The position numbers and the translations under genes are program-made. Below, in pieces: positions 42,735 through 50,519 of a stretch of DNA of 64,000 nt. This stretch comes from Janthinobacterium lividum (GTDB taxonomy: Bacteria; Pseudomonadota; Gammaproteobacteria; Burkholderiales; Burkholderiaceae_D), in contig NZ_CP075583.1 of assembly GCF_023509035.1 (NCBI RefSeq), positions 5,270,001-5,334,000 on the forward strand, in the 5' to 3' direction. The notes beneath the pieces were generated by a model, which saw only the letters and a program-made list of their open reading frames with translations, ran no database searches and was not told the DNA's origin. Position 1 is the stretch's first letter. Each line of letters begins with the position of its first letter.

Positions 42735-43877
42735 TCAAGCTACCTCGTAGCGTACCGTGTGCGCTTCCATCGGCAGCGGAATTTCCCAGTTCCACAGCAT
42801 CGCTTGCAGCTTCTTGTTACTGAGCGAGGTGTCGCGCTGGCCGTTGCGCCGCAGTAATTCCTTGCGCGGCTGCTCCAGGTACACGAGTTCCACCTCCGCG
42901 TGGTATTTATAGAGCAGGTTGAGCGTCTTTTCGCGCATCAGTTTTGACAGATGCGTGGCGTTCCACACGAACGGTTCGCCACGGCGCAATAGTTCGCGCG
43001 CCCGCTCTTCCGCATAGTCGCCCACCTGCCCTTCGTTCTTGCCGTGCTTCAAGCCCAAGGCGATGCGCGCATCATCGAAGGATACGACGGGCAGGCGCGG
43101 ATGGTGCTTGTCCACCCACGTATTCTTGCCCGACGCGGGCAAGCCCGACATGACGATCACATGCGAGCCCGGCTCCTGGAACAGGGAGTAATCGGGATGC
43201 GCCTCGGCGCCGCGAAAATACTTGACGCGCGTGTGATCGTCGACAAAGACCCGCCGTTGGCCATAGCAGCCTTCCTCGCGCGCCAGCTCGCGGAACAGCT
43301 CGATGGCGTCGAGTATGCGCTGCGGATCGGGGCAGATGCGGCCGCGGATATCCGCCTCGGCCAGCATGGCCAGCAGGCGGATATCGACCTGCCACGACAG
43401 TTCGCGCACGGTGAACTCGGGCGTCACGCCGCGCCGCGAGGTTTCCAGCGCGAAGAACGGCACCTGGTGCACATTGATCAGGCGACAGATTTCCTCGCGC
43501 GCGGCAAACGGCGCGTCGCAGTCCCACAGGGCGATGCGCGCATCGAGGGCGCCCTTGCGCGAGTGGCCGGGCTGGCCGATGGCGCCCGTTGCCGGGTCGA
43601 TCACCGTGGTGCTGCACTTGGCCACGTCGTGCAGCAAGGCGGCCAGGAACAAGATTTCCTGTTCCGCCCGCGTGGCTTGCTGATATTCAAGCATGCCCAG
43701 CAGCGATTCCACCACCATCATGGTATGCGTCCACACGTCGCCTTCCGCGTGGTAGATGGGATTTTGCGGCGTCGTCTTCGCCAGTTCCAGCTGCGGGAAA
43801 GCAGCCAGGCAGGCGCTAAAGTCGGGCGACTGGCCAGCTGCCGGCACCAGTTGTTGCAGGGTTTTCCAGTTCATCAT
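42735..43877 (-). CDS. HD-Pnk: HD phosphoesterase fused to polynucleotide kinase
   Basis: A 380 aa two-domain RNA/DNA end-healing enzyme. The N-terminal HD domain has His43, His51 and the His83-Asp84 pair (ALLHDVAK), fitting a metal-dependent 2',3'-phosphoesterase. The C-terminal P-loop kinase domain begins GLPASGKNT (245-253), with FDDARIALG downstream, fitting a 5'-OH polynucleotide kinase. Such HD-Pnk proteins were described from Runella. ATG 43877 has AAGGAG upstream and overlaps the stop of the RNA ligase gene (ATGA), so end healing and sealing are made together. Confidence 0.85.
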   Translation of the reverse strand: MMNWKTLQQLVPAAGQSPDFSACLAAFPQLELAKTTPQNPIYHAEGDVWTHTMMVVESLLGMLEYQQATRAEQEILFLAALLHDVAKCSTTVIDPATGAIGQPGHSRKGALDARIALWDCDAPFAAREEICRLINVHQVPFFALETSRRGVTPEFTVRELSWQVDIRLLAMLAEADIRGRICPDPQRILDAIELFRELAREEGCYGQRRVFVDDHTRVKYFRGAEAHPDYSLFQEPGSHVIVMSGLPASGKNTWVDKHHPRLPVVSFDDARIALGLKHGKNEGQVGDYAEERARELLRRGEPFVWNATHLSKLMREKTLNLLYKYHAEVELVYLEQPRKELLRRNGQRDTSLSNKKLQAMLWNWEIPLPMEAHTVRYEVA

Positions 43878-44761
43878 TTTGTACTCCTTGAGAAGGCAGC
43901 CAGTTCGTCTAGCGACTGGCAGGTGTGCAAGCCCAGGCTCTCCCACGTCACCAGTGGCTGCGGCGCGTACAGGTCCACGCCCTCGGCCAGCAGATTCGGG
44001 ATCAGGGGACGCGTGCTGTGGTGCGAGCCGCTGTCGAGGATGGTTTGCGTAAAGTCGTGCCGCACCAGCTTGTAGCGGGCCAGCACTTGCTCGTCGTCTT
44101 CCACTTTCAGGTACAAGCCTTCCGCGTGGTCGGACTTGTCCGTCTGTTTCCAGCACAGGTCCAGCGGCAGGCGCTCGCGCGCCACCACGTTGTCAAACGC
44201 ATCGCGCCACAGCAATGACTTGGCCAGCGAATGGCGCAGCAGCTGCCACAACTGCTTGGGCGACGTGGGCATCTTGCCCGCATACAGCACGGGGACGGAC
44301 AACACGGGCGAGCCGGCCAGCATGGCGTGGCGGCGCGCCGTCGACAGGAACATTTGCGTACGGCGGCAATACACGTCGAACTCGTTGAAATAATGGGGCA
44401 GGCGGTCGTAAAACACGGAATGCTTGCTGTAAGACCATTCGCCAAACAGCACAAATTGATCTTCCAGCAGATGCAGCAAGGCGTGTTCATGCGCATGGGC
44501 CCACGGTTTGAGCAGGTTGAACTGGCGTTCGCTGCCGCCGCCCGCCAGGTAGTGGCCGCGCGACTGCAGCAGCACCTCGCCCGCATCGCTGAACGACACG
44601 GCAGAGTTGGCGCCATCGATTTTTTCCTCAATGACGACGTACTGGCCGGCCAGCTTTTTCAAGGGCATCTGATCGGAGCCGTCGTCGCCATCCTGCAGGC
44701 GCGAGCCTTCCAGGTGCGGCGTGCGCGGGTATTTAAATAAGGGTAAAGATTGTAAAAACAT
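43874..44761 (-). CDS. ATP-dependent RNA ligase, Rnl2-like
   Basis: A 295 aa nucleotidyltransferase-type ligase that would seal 3'-OH/5'-phosphate RNA ends. Motif I is EEKIDGAN with the adenylated Lys47; LFGEWSYSKHSVFYDRLPHYFNEFDVY matches motifs III/IIIa of the Rnl2 family; EGLYLKVEDDE and YKLVRHDF match motifs IV and V. ATG 44761 begins just before the family N-terminus (FKYPRTPHLEGSRLQ). The Shine-Dalgarno is weak (GGGACG). The longer open frame upstream is probably leader. Coupled to HD-Pnk by a 4-base overlap and divergent from rtcB. Confidence 0.85.
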   Translation of the reverse strand: MFLQSLPLFKYPRTPHLEGSRLQDGDDGSDQMPLKKLAGQYVVIEEKIDGANSAVSFSDAGEVLLQSRGHYLAGGGSERQFNLLKPWAHAHEHALLHLLEDQFVLFGEWSYSKHSVFYDRLPHYFNEFDVYCRRTQMFLSTARRHAMLAGSPVLSVPVLYAGKMPTSPKQLWQLLRHSLAKSLLWRDAFDNVVARERLPLDLCWKQTDKSDHAEGLYLKVEDDEQVLARYKLVRHDFTQTILDSGSHHSTRPLIPNLLAEGVDLYAPQPLVTWESLGLHTCQSLDELAAFSRSTK

Positions 44762-45184
44762 AGCGTCCCACGCCGCGTTCACCGGGGCGTGTCCATACAG
44801 GGTCAGGGGTGCTGACGACGTGTTCGGGCGTGGACGATCGAGACTAGTGTCACGGATACGTGTGCGGAAAGAGCAAAAACAGTGCCGCAGCAATCGGGGG
44901 CGTCAACGCGCCGAACGATGCTGCAGAGAGCATTTCGTCAGCGTTAGCAGGTGATGGCGAAGTAGCGAGGCACTTTTGGCTCCAATAAGGAAGAGGTTCG
45001 AGAAAGAACGTGGAATATATAGGCTGTTTGCATATTTTGCAAGTGGCGCTGCGTATTGTGCGCCCCTCGCTTTGCAATCTCCACAAAATTTGCTAAGCTG
45101 GCAGGACTTCCTGTCGCTGCTGCGTGGAAAACAAACATGACCCTTTAAAAAGGGCCGTGCATTCGTTATTTCCGGAGCAGAATC
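44762..45184. other. divergent intergenic region of the RNA-repair genes
   Basis: A 423-bp region between the RNA ligase (-) and rtcB (+). It holds a perfect palindrome TTGCA-TATTT-TGCAA (45028-45042) that could be an operator. A possible rtcB promoter is TTGCAA (45072-45077), 16 bp, TAAGCT (45094-45099). No sigma-54 site of the kind used by RtcR-controlled rtcBA was found by eye, and no credible gene is present. Both open frames of 64-78 codons here lack Shine-Dalgarno signals. Confidence 0.4.
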
Positions 45185-46591
45185 GTGTTTCCCATATCCA
45201 GATTACAAAAAGCCCTGCGCCGCCAGGGCATCGCTGTCGCCTATGCCGACGGCATTTATACACTCAGCAATCCGCACGCCCAGGCGTCCGTGCTGCTGCC
45301 CCACAACTTTCCCCTCGAGGAAAAAGCCGTGCGCCAACTGATGGAGTTTGCCGCCGTCGCCGTGCCCGGCCAGGATGGCCATGTGTGCAAGGCCTGCGCC
45401 ACGCCCGACTTTCACCCTGGCAGCATCGCGCCCGTGGGCAGCATCGTCGCCACCAGTCCCGACATGGTGATCCCCGCTATCCCCGGCACGGACATCGCCT
45501 GCGGCATGCGCCTGATCACGACGGGTCTGAGCCTGGCGCAGTTCGAGGCACGCAAGCCGCAGCTGTTGAGCAAGCTCAAACATGTGCTGCTGGAAGACGG
45601 CCGCAACGTGCCGCTGCGCTCGAAGGCGTTTGCCGCCCTCTTCGACGTGGGGCCGGAAGCGTTCATCGACAGCCTGCACAAGGATGGCATGTGCGGCTTG
45701 TGGCCACGGGTCGACAAGCAGCGGCTGCTGCGCGAGCTCGACGATTGCATTGCCCTGCGCGAACTGGGCGGCGGCTTGCGCCATGCACCCGAAGCGCTGG
45801 TGGGCACGCGCGAAGTGATACGCGACCCCAGCCTGGGCACCACGGGATCGGGCAACCATTTCGTGGAAATCCAGCTGGTCGATACCGTCATGGACCGCCA
45901 CGCCGCGTACCGGCACGGGCTGGTGCCGGGCGAAGTGGTCGTCATGATCCACAGCGGCAGCCGCGACGTGGGCTTTTTCGTCGGCAGCCGCTGGATGGAC
46001 CGCGCCAAGGAAGCGTGGCCGACAGGCGTGCGCCACCCGCAATCGGGCCTGTACGGCTTGACGGGCCAACTGGCTGGCGAATACATGGACGCCATGGGCG
46101 TGGCGTCGCGCTATGCCTGGGTCAACCGCATGGTCCTGGCCGAGCTGGTGCGCGACAGCCTGTCGCAGGTGTATGCGCACGATACCTCGCGCCTGGTGGT
46201 GGACGTGCCGCACAACGTCATCTTGCGCGAGCACGGCATGAACATCCACCGCAAGGGCGCCACGCCGGCGCGCGAGGGCGACCTGGCGCTGATCCCCGGT
46301 TCCATGGGCGACTATTCCTATGTGGCAACGGGCATGGGCAATCCAGACTGGCTGTGGTCGTGCTCGCATGGCGCCGGGCGCAGCATCCGCCGCCAGGCCA
46401 TGCGCGCCATGCGGCCCACGGTGGGCGGCGACGAGATGGCCTTCCAGTGCGTGACCCTGCGCGAGGAACGCCGCGTCGAGGAAGCGCCGATGGCGTACAA
46501 GAAGATCGGTCCCGTCATCGCTGCGCAGGAGGAAGCGGGCTTGCTGCAATCGGTGGCGCGCCTTAAACCTTTGCTGACATTCAAGGCTTAG
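45185..46591 (+). CDS. rtcB: RtcB-family RNA ligase
   Basis: A 468 aa GTP-dependent RNA ligase joining 2',3'-cyclic phosphate or 3'-phosphate ends to 5'-OH ends. Metal-binding motifs are visible: GTDIACGMRL, GTTGSGNHFVEI, MIHSGSRDVG; the guanylylated histidine is His395 in SHGAGR. GTG 45185 has CGGAG eight bases upstream. No rtcA, rtcR or archease gene is next to it. Its stop overlaps the stop of the convergent TSUP gene by four bases (TTAG). With the neighbouring ligase/HD-Pnk pair the cell has two different RNA sealing chemistries side by side. Confidence 0.92.
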   Translation: MFPISRLQKALRRQGIAVAYADGIYTLSNPHAQASVLLPHNFPLEEKAVRQLMEFAAVAVPGQDGHVCKACATPDFHPGSIAPVGSIVATSPDMVIPAIPGTDIACGMRLITTGLSLAQFEARKPQLLSKLKHVLLEDGRNVPLRSKAFAALFDVGPEAFIDSLHKDGMCGLWPRVDKQRLLRELDDCIALRELGGGLRHAPEALVGTREVIRDPSLGTTGSGNHFVEIQLVDTVMDRHAAYRHGLVPGEVVVMIHSGSRDVGFFVGSRWMDRAKEAWPTGVRHPQSGLYGLTGQLAGEYMDAMGVASRYAWVNRMVLAELVRDSLSQVYAHDTSRLVVDVPHNVILREHGMNIHRKGATPAREGDLALIPGSMGDYSYVATGMGNPDWLWSCSHGAGRSIRRQAMRAMRPTVGGDEMAFQCVTLREERRVEEAPMAYKKIGPVIAAQEEAGLLQSVARLKPLLTFKA

Positions 46592-47364
46592 CGCAGCAAT
46601 TGCGGCACGGCGGCCGCCATCAAGGAGATACCGATGGCGGTCAGCACAGCAAACGCGATGCGGCGCATGCCGCGCTGGGCGATCGGTGGCGGGTAGCGCT
46701 TGCCGGCCATCGTGGCCAGCACGCCCACGGGCAAGGCCAGCGCGCACAGCAGCAGTACTTTTGCATCGAGCTGGCCCTGGCTGCCCGCCATCAGCGAACG
46801 CCCGCCCGCGCTGATGGCGAACAGGAAGATCAGGCTGTAGCGGATGGTGGTCAAGCTCATTTCCTGGCGGTAAAACTGGTACACGAGCGGTGGCCCGGCC
46901 AGCGAAAACAGGCCGGAAAACAGGCCGCCGCACACGCCGCTGATGAAGAAGCTGCGCTTGTCGGCCGCGCCCGGTCCGGGCGGCGCCTGCAGCAGGATGC
47001 TGACGCCGCCATACACGATGGCCGCGCCCAGCAGCAGCTTCAGCAAGGGCGCATATGCCTGGTCCAGATATCCCAACAACAATACGCCGGCCGCCATGGC
47101 CGGCAGCAAGCCGATGCTGGCGGCGCGGATGGCGCGCCAGTCCAGGTGGTGCAAGGCGCCCGGCAAGGCCACCAGGCAATTGGCCAGCGACAATAAACTG
47201 ACGAGGGCCGCCAGCGCGGGCACGGGCGCCAGGCCCAGTCCGCTGGCCACCCCCATGACGATCATGCCCAGGCCAAAACCCGTGACGGTCTGGAAATACG
47301 TGCCCGCCGCCACCACGCCCAGCAGCGCCAGCACGGGCAAGCTGAACAGGAAGTCAGCGTCCAC
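46588..47364 (-). CDS. TSUP-family transporter (TauE/SafE type sulfite or sulfonate exporter)
   Basis: A 258 aa membrane protein with about eight helices and the two TauE/SafE repeats: FQTVTGFGLGMIVMG near the start and FISGVCGGLFSGLFSLAGPPLVYQF in the middle. Directly after pta and xsc it probably exports sulfite released by Xsc. GTG 47364 gives an 11-base overlap with the pta stop; a TTG at 47391 would add nine charged residues and is less likely. It converges on rtcB. Confidence 0.8.
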   Translation of the reverse strand: MDADFLFSLPVLALLGVVAAGTYFQTVTGFGLGMIVMGVASGLGLAPVPALAALVSLLSLANCLVALPGALHHLDWRAIRAASIGLLPAMAAGVLLLGYLDQAYAPLLKLLLGAAIVYGGVSILLQAPPGPGAADKRSFFISGVCGGLFSGLFSLAGPPLVYQFYRQEMSLTTIRYSLIFLFAISAGGRSLMAGSQGQLDAKVLLLCALALPVGVLATMAGKRYPPPIAQRGMRRIAFAVLTAIGISLMAAAVPQLLR

Positions 47365-48355
47365 CCTGGGCCTGCACGGCCGTGACCGCAATGACGTTGT
47401 AGACGTCGTCGGCGCTGCAACCGCGCGACAAATCGTTGGCGGGCTTGTTCAAGCCTTGCAGCAAGGGGCCGATGGCGACGGCGCCGCCCATGCGCTCGGC
47501 CAGCTTGTAGCCGATATTGCCCGCGTCCAGGTTCGGGAACACCAGCACATTCGCGCGGCCGTTGACCACGGAATCCTTGACTTTTCTCTGCGAAATCTCG
47601 GCCACGATGGCAGCATCGAGCTGCACGTCGCCATCGATGGCCAGCAGCGGACGCTGGGCCTTGACCCGGTCCGTGGCCGCATGCACCTTGTCGACGGCCG
47701 CGTGGTGGGCGCTGCCGCTGGTGGAAAACGACAGCATGGCGACCCGGGGCTCTTCCATCAGCAACGCTTGCGCGCTGTCGGCGGCGGCCATGGCGATGTC
47801 GGCCAATTCCTCCGCTTTCGGATCGACGACGAGGGCGCAATCGGAAAAGATGAAACCGCCCTTGAGGCTGTGGAAAGGTTCGCACAGCATCATCAGGAAA
47901 AAACTGGACACCAGCTTGAAGGCAGGGTCGACGCCGATGATCTGGATGGCGCTGCGCACCACGTCGGCCGTCGTGTGCACGGCCCCCGCCACGCAACCGT
48001 CAGCGTCGCCCAGGCGCACCATCAGGTTGGCGTAGCACAGCGGGTCTTGCACGGCGATCCTGGCCTGCTCCACCGTCATGCCCTTGGCCTGGCGCAGCAC
48101 AAACAATTGCTGGGCATAGTGTTCCGACTCATCGGAAATTGCCGGGTCGACCAGGCGCACGGCGTCCAGGTCCAGCGCATGTTCGCGCGCCAGCGCAAGG
48201 ATGGCGGCCGGCTTGCCGACGATGGTGATGTGCGCCAGGCCTTCGCTTGCCGCACGCGCTGCCGCCTGCAGCACGCGCGCATCGTCGCCCTCGCACAAGA
48301 CGATGTTTTTCGGCACGGCGCGGGCTTGGGCTATGATGCGGTGCAGGGCTTTCAT
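47354..48355 (-). CDS. pta: phosphate acetyltransferase (short form)
   Basis: A 333 aa enzyme that converts acetyl phosphate from Xsc to acetyl-CoA. It is the single-domain Pta/EutD form. Landmarks are NIVLCEGDDARVLQAA, LMVRLGDADGCVAGAVHTTADVVRSAIQIIG, and VFPNLDAGNIGYKLAERMGGA. ATG 48355 has GGAG six bases upstream; the open frame extends 15 codons farther without signal. It follows xsc copy 2 after a hairpin terminator, and is followed by the TSUP exporter in overlapping frames. Confidence 0.92.
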   Translation of the reverse strand: MKALHRIIAQARAVPKNIVLCEGDDARVLQAAARAASEGLAHITIVGKPAAILALAREHALDLDAVRLVDPAISDESEHYAQQLFVLRQAKGMTVEQARIAVQDPLCYANLMVRLGDADGCVAGAVHTTADVVRSAIQIIGVDPAFKLVSSFFLMMLCEPFHSLKGGFIFSDCALVVDPKAEELADIAMAAADSAQALLMEEPRVAMLSFSTSGSAHHAAVDKVHAATDRVKAQRPLLAIDGDVQLDAAIVAEISQRKVKDSVVNGRANVLVFPNLDAGNIGYKLAERMGGAVAIGPLLQGLNKPANDLSRGCSADDVYNVIAVTAVQAQGGR

Positions 48356-48372
48356 GGCGACTCCAATTCGGT

Positions 48373-48417
48373 AAAAAAAGTGCCGGAACCACGGAAGCAT
48401 GCAGATGGCTCCGGCAC
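48373..48417 (-). terminator. hairpin terminator between xsc copy 2 and pta
   Basis: On the minus strand GTGCCGGA and TCCGGCAC form an 8-bp stem with a 22-base loop, followed by T7 (A7 at 48373-48379). A second hairpin, CCCGGC/GCCGGG, lies just before it at 48424-48441. Partial termination here would make xsc transcripts exceed pta transcripts. Confidence 0.7.
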
Positions 48418-48466
48418 ATAAAACCCGGCGCGATTGCCGGGGTCATACAAGGATCGGGCAGACTGC

Positions 48467-50245
48467 TTAGACGTAGTCTTTGTACTTGTCCAGGTGACGG
48501 ATCGGTTTGCTCAGCGCATCGCGGCGGAACGGGTCGCCCAGCTCGCGCGTGCACATGATTTCGATGATCGTGGTCTTGCCTTCATTCATCTGCATGTCGA
48601 TGGCTTTCTTCAAGGCCGGACCCACGTCTTCCAGCTTGTCGACCGTGATGCCTTCGGCGCCCATGGCCCGCGCAATTTCCGCGAAGCTCTGGTTGTCGAG
48701 TTCACCGGCCACGAAACGGCGGTTGTAGAAATCGACCTGGTTTTTCTTTTCCGCGCCCCACTGGCGGTTGTGGAACACCACGGCCGTCACAGGAATGTTG
48801 TGGCGCACGCAAGTCATCGTTTCCATCAGGCTCATGCCCCAGGCGCCGTCGCCCGCATACGACACGGCCGGACGGTGCGGTGCGGCAACCTTGGCGCCGA
48901 TGATGGTAGGGAACGCATAGCCGCAGTTGCCAAAGCTCATCGCCGCAAAGAAGCTGCGCGGCTTTTCAAAGCGCAGATAGCTGTTCGCCACCGAGTTGAT
49001 GTTGCCGATGTCGGTCGACACCATCACGTCTTCCGGCATGGCTTTTTCCAGCTCGCGCAAGACCTGGCGCGGGTGCAGGTAATTGCCCGGCTCTTTCTTT
49101 TGCTCTTCGATCATGTCCAGGCTGTACGCATCTTTCTCGTGCGTCCAGTTCGTCAATTCCTCTTCCCACGCGGCCTTTTCCGCCTGCACGGTGGCATAGC
49201 GCTCGTCGCGCGTGGCGTCGCAATCGAGGCTCTTGCCGTCCAGGCGGGCCAGGATGGCTTTCGCGGCCGCCTTGGCGTCGCCGCAGATGCCGACCGAAAT
49301 CTTTTTCACCAGGCCCAGCATCTTGTTGTCCGCATCGATCTGGATGATCTTGGCGTTTTTCGGCCAGTAATCCATGCCGTGCTGCGGCAAGGTACCGAAC
49401 GGGCCCAGGCGCGAACCGAGGGCCACGACAACGTCGGCCTTGGCGATCAGTTTCATGGCCGCTTTTGATCCTTGATAACCGAGCGGACCGCACCACAGCG
49501 GGTGGCTGGCGGGAAACGAGTCGTTATGCAGATAGCTGTTGACGACGGGGGCGCCCAGGCGCTCGGCCAGGGCCTTGCACTCTTCGATCGCTTCGCCCAT
49601 GACGACGCCGCCGCCCGAGATGATCACGGGGAACTTGGCCTTGGCCAGGAGCTCCGCCGCATCGTTGAGGCTTTGTTCGCCGCCAGCGCCACGGTCCAGG
49701 CGGTTCGGTTGTGGAATCTCGGCCTTGATTTCGCCATAAAAATAGTCGCGCGGGATGTTCAGTTGCGTCGGGCCCATTTCCGACATGGCGCGGTCAAAGC
49801 AGCGGCCCGTGTATTCCGCCATGCGGGCCGGATGGGTGACGTGACCTTGATATTTCGTAAATTCCTCGAACATTGGCAACTGGTTCGCTTCCTGGAAGCC
49901 GCCCAGGCCCATGCTCATCGTGCCCGTCTCAGGGGTAATGATCACGACCGGGGTGTGCGCCCAGTAGGCGGCGGCGATGGCCGTGACGCAATTGCTGATA
50001 CCGGGGCCGTTCTGACCGATGACCACGCCATGGCGACCCGAGACGCGGGCGTAACCGTCGGCCATGTGGCCGGCGCCCTGCTCGTGCACGACGGGAATCA
50101 AGCGGATGCCGGCAGGCGCAAAGATATCCATCGGATCCATGAAGGCCGAGCCCATGATGCCGAACATGTCGGTCACGCCATTGGCGGCCAGGGTTTCCAC
50201 GAACGCTTCGGAAGGCGTCATCTTTTGCGGGCCTACTGGGGTTGC
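48467..50245. repeat. direct repeat, xsc copy 2
   Basis: Partner of the repeat at 37117-38895 in the same orientation. No insertion sequence or terminal repeat borders either copy. Confidence 0.9.
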
Positions 50246-50293
50246 TGCGGTAGTGGCAGCGGCGGCGGCTTTTTGGTCGGACAAATCGGTCAT
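48467..50293 (-). CDS. xsc: sulfoacetaldehyde acetyltransferase, copy 2
   Basis: A 608 aa ThDP enzyme with the same motifs as copy 1 (VHEQGAGHMADGYA, GDGAWGMS, VVFHNRQWG). The only protein differences outside the N-terminal 20 residues are two substitutions near residues 170-185. The N-terminus, MTDLSDQKAAAAATTAATPVG, is slightly longer. ATG 50293 has AAGGAGAC upstream. Unlike copy 1 it stands with pta and the TSUP exporter, the usual xsc-pta arrangement, so it may be the original. Its upstream region carries the same 24-base block as copy 1. Confidence 0.95.
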   Translation of the reverse strand: MTDLSDQKAAAAATTAATPVGPQKMTPSEAFVETLAANGVTDMFGIMGSAFMDPMDIFAPAGIRLIPVVHEQGAGHMADGYARVSGRHGVVIGQNGPGISNCVTAIAAAYWAHTPVVIITPETGTMSMGLGGFQEANQLPMFEEFTKYQGHVTHPARMAEYTGRCFDRAMSEMGPTQLNIPRDYFYGEIKAEIPQPNRLDRGAGGEQSLNDAAELLAKAKFPVIISGGGVVMGEAIEECKALAERLGAPVVNSYLHNDSFPASHPLWCGPLGYQGSKAAMKLIAKADVVVALGSRLGPFGTLPQHGMDYWPKNAKIIQIDADNKMLGLVKKISVGICGDAKAAAKAILARLDGKSLDCDATRDERYATVQAEKAAWEEELTNWTHEKDAYSLDMIEEQKKEPGNYLHPRQVLRELEKAMPEDVMVSTDIGNINSVANSYLRFEKPRSFFAAMSFGNCGYAFPTIIGAKVAAPHRPAVSYAGDGAWGMSLMETMTCVRHNIPVTAVVFHNRQWGAEKKNQVDFYNRRFVAGELDNQSFAEIARAMGAEGITVDKLEDVGPALKKAIDMQMNEGKTTIIEIMCTRELGDPFRRDALSKPIRHLDKYKDYV

Positions 50294-50317
50294 GGCTCAG
50301 TCTCCTTACAGTTTTAT

Positions 50318-50367
50318 AAAAAATCGGTATATTTTGTTCCGATATTTGAAATATATGTTCAATTTAA
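50318..50367. promoter_or_regulatory. xsc copy 2 control region
   Basis: The ATCGGTATATTTTGTTCCGA block is the same as upstream of xsc copy 1. It is followed by TTTG (50345-50348) and TTCAATTTAA (50358-50367). Offset between GTTCCG (50336) and TTCAATTTAA is 22 bp. It lies 43 bp from the start codon. Confidence 0.6.
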
Positions 50368-50465
50368 CGGTTGCGAAATGCGCTGTCAATGAAAATTCAT
50401 GAAAATTCGGACTGTTTCATTCCTGAATCCGGAATCCGTGACTTTGCCCCATTCCGGAAACAACA

Positions 50466-50498
50466 ATGGCGGGCTATCCGCAACAGACAGCCCGCCAT
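50466..50498 (-). terminator. hairpin after porin gene
   Basis: ATGGCGGGCT and AGCCCGCCAT form a perfect 10-bp stem with a 13-base loop, 21 bp past the porin stop. The run-out on the minus strand is TTGTTGTTT, so termination is plausible. Confidence 0.65.
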
Positions 50499-50519
50499 CG
50501 ATACCTCCTGCGCTGCGTG

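Noticed and set aside
44850..45138. Small minus-strand frames of 64 and 78 codons in the rtcB/ligase spacer
   Set aside because: No Shine-Dalgarno, overlapping each other in different frames, no recognisable motif; treated as non-coding.
44762..45184. Sigma-54 promoter for rtcB as in RtcR-controlled operons
   Set aside because: TGGC-like strings are present but none has the -24/-12 GG-GC spacing, and there is no rtcR gene in the window.
37117..50293. Composite transposon carrying xsc copies at its ends
   Set aside because: No transposase, terminal inverted repeats or target duplications border the copies; the identity ends within or near the genes.
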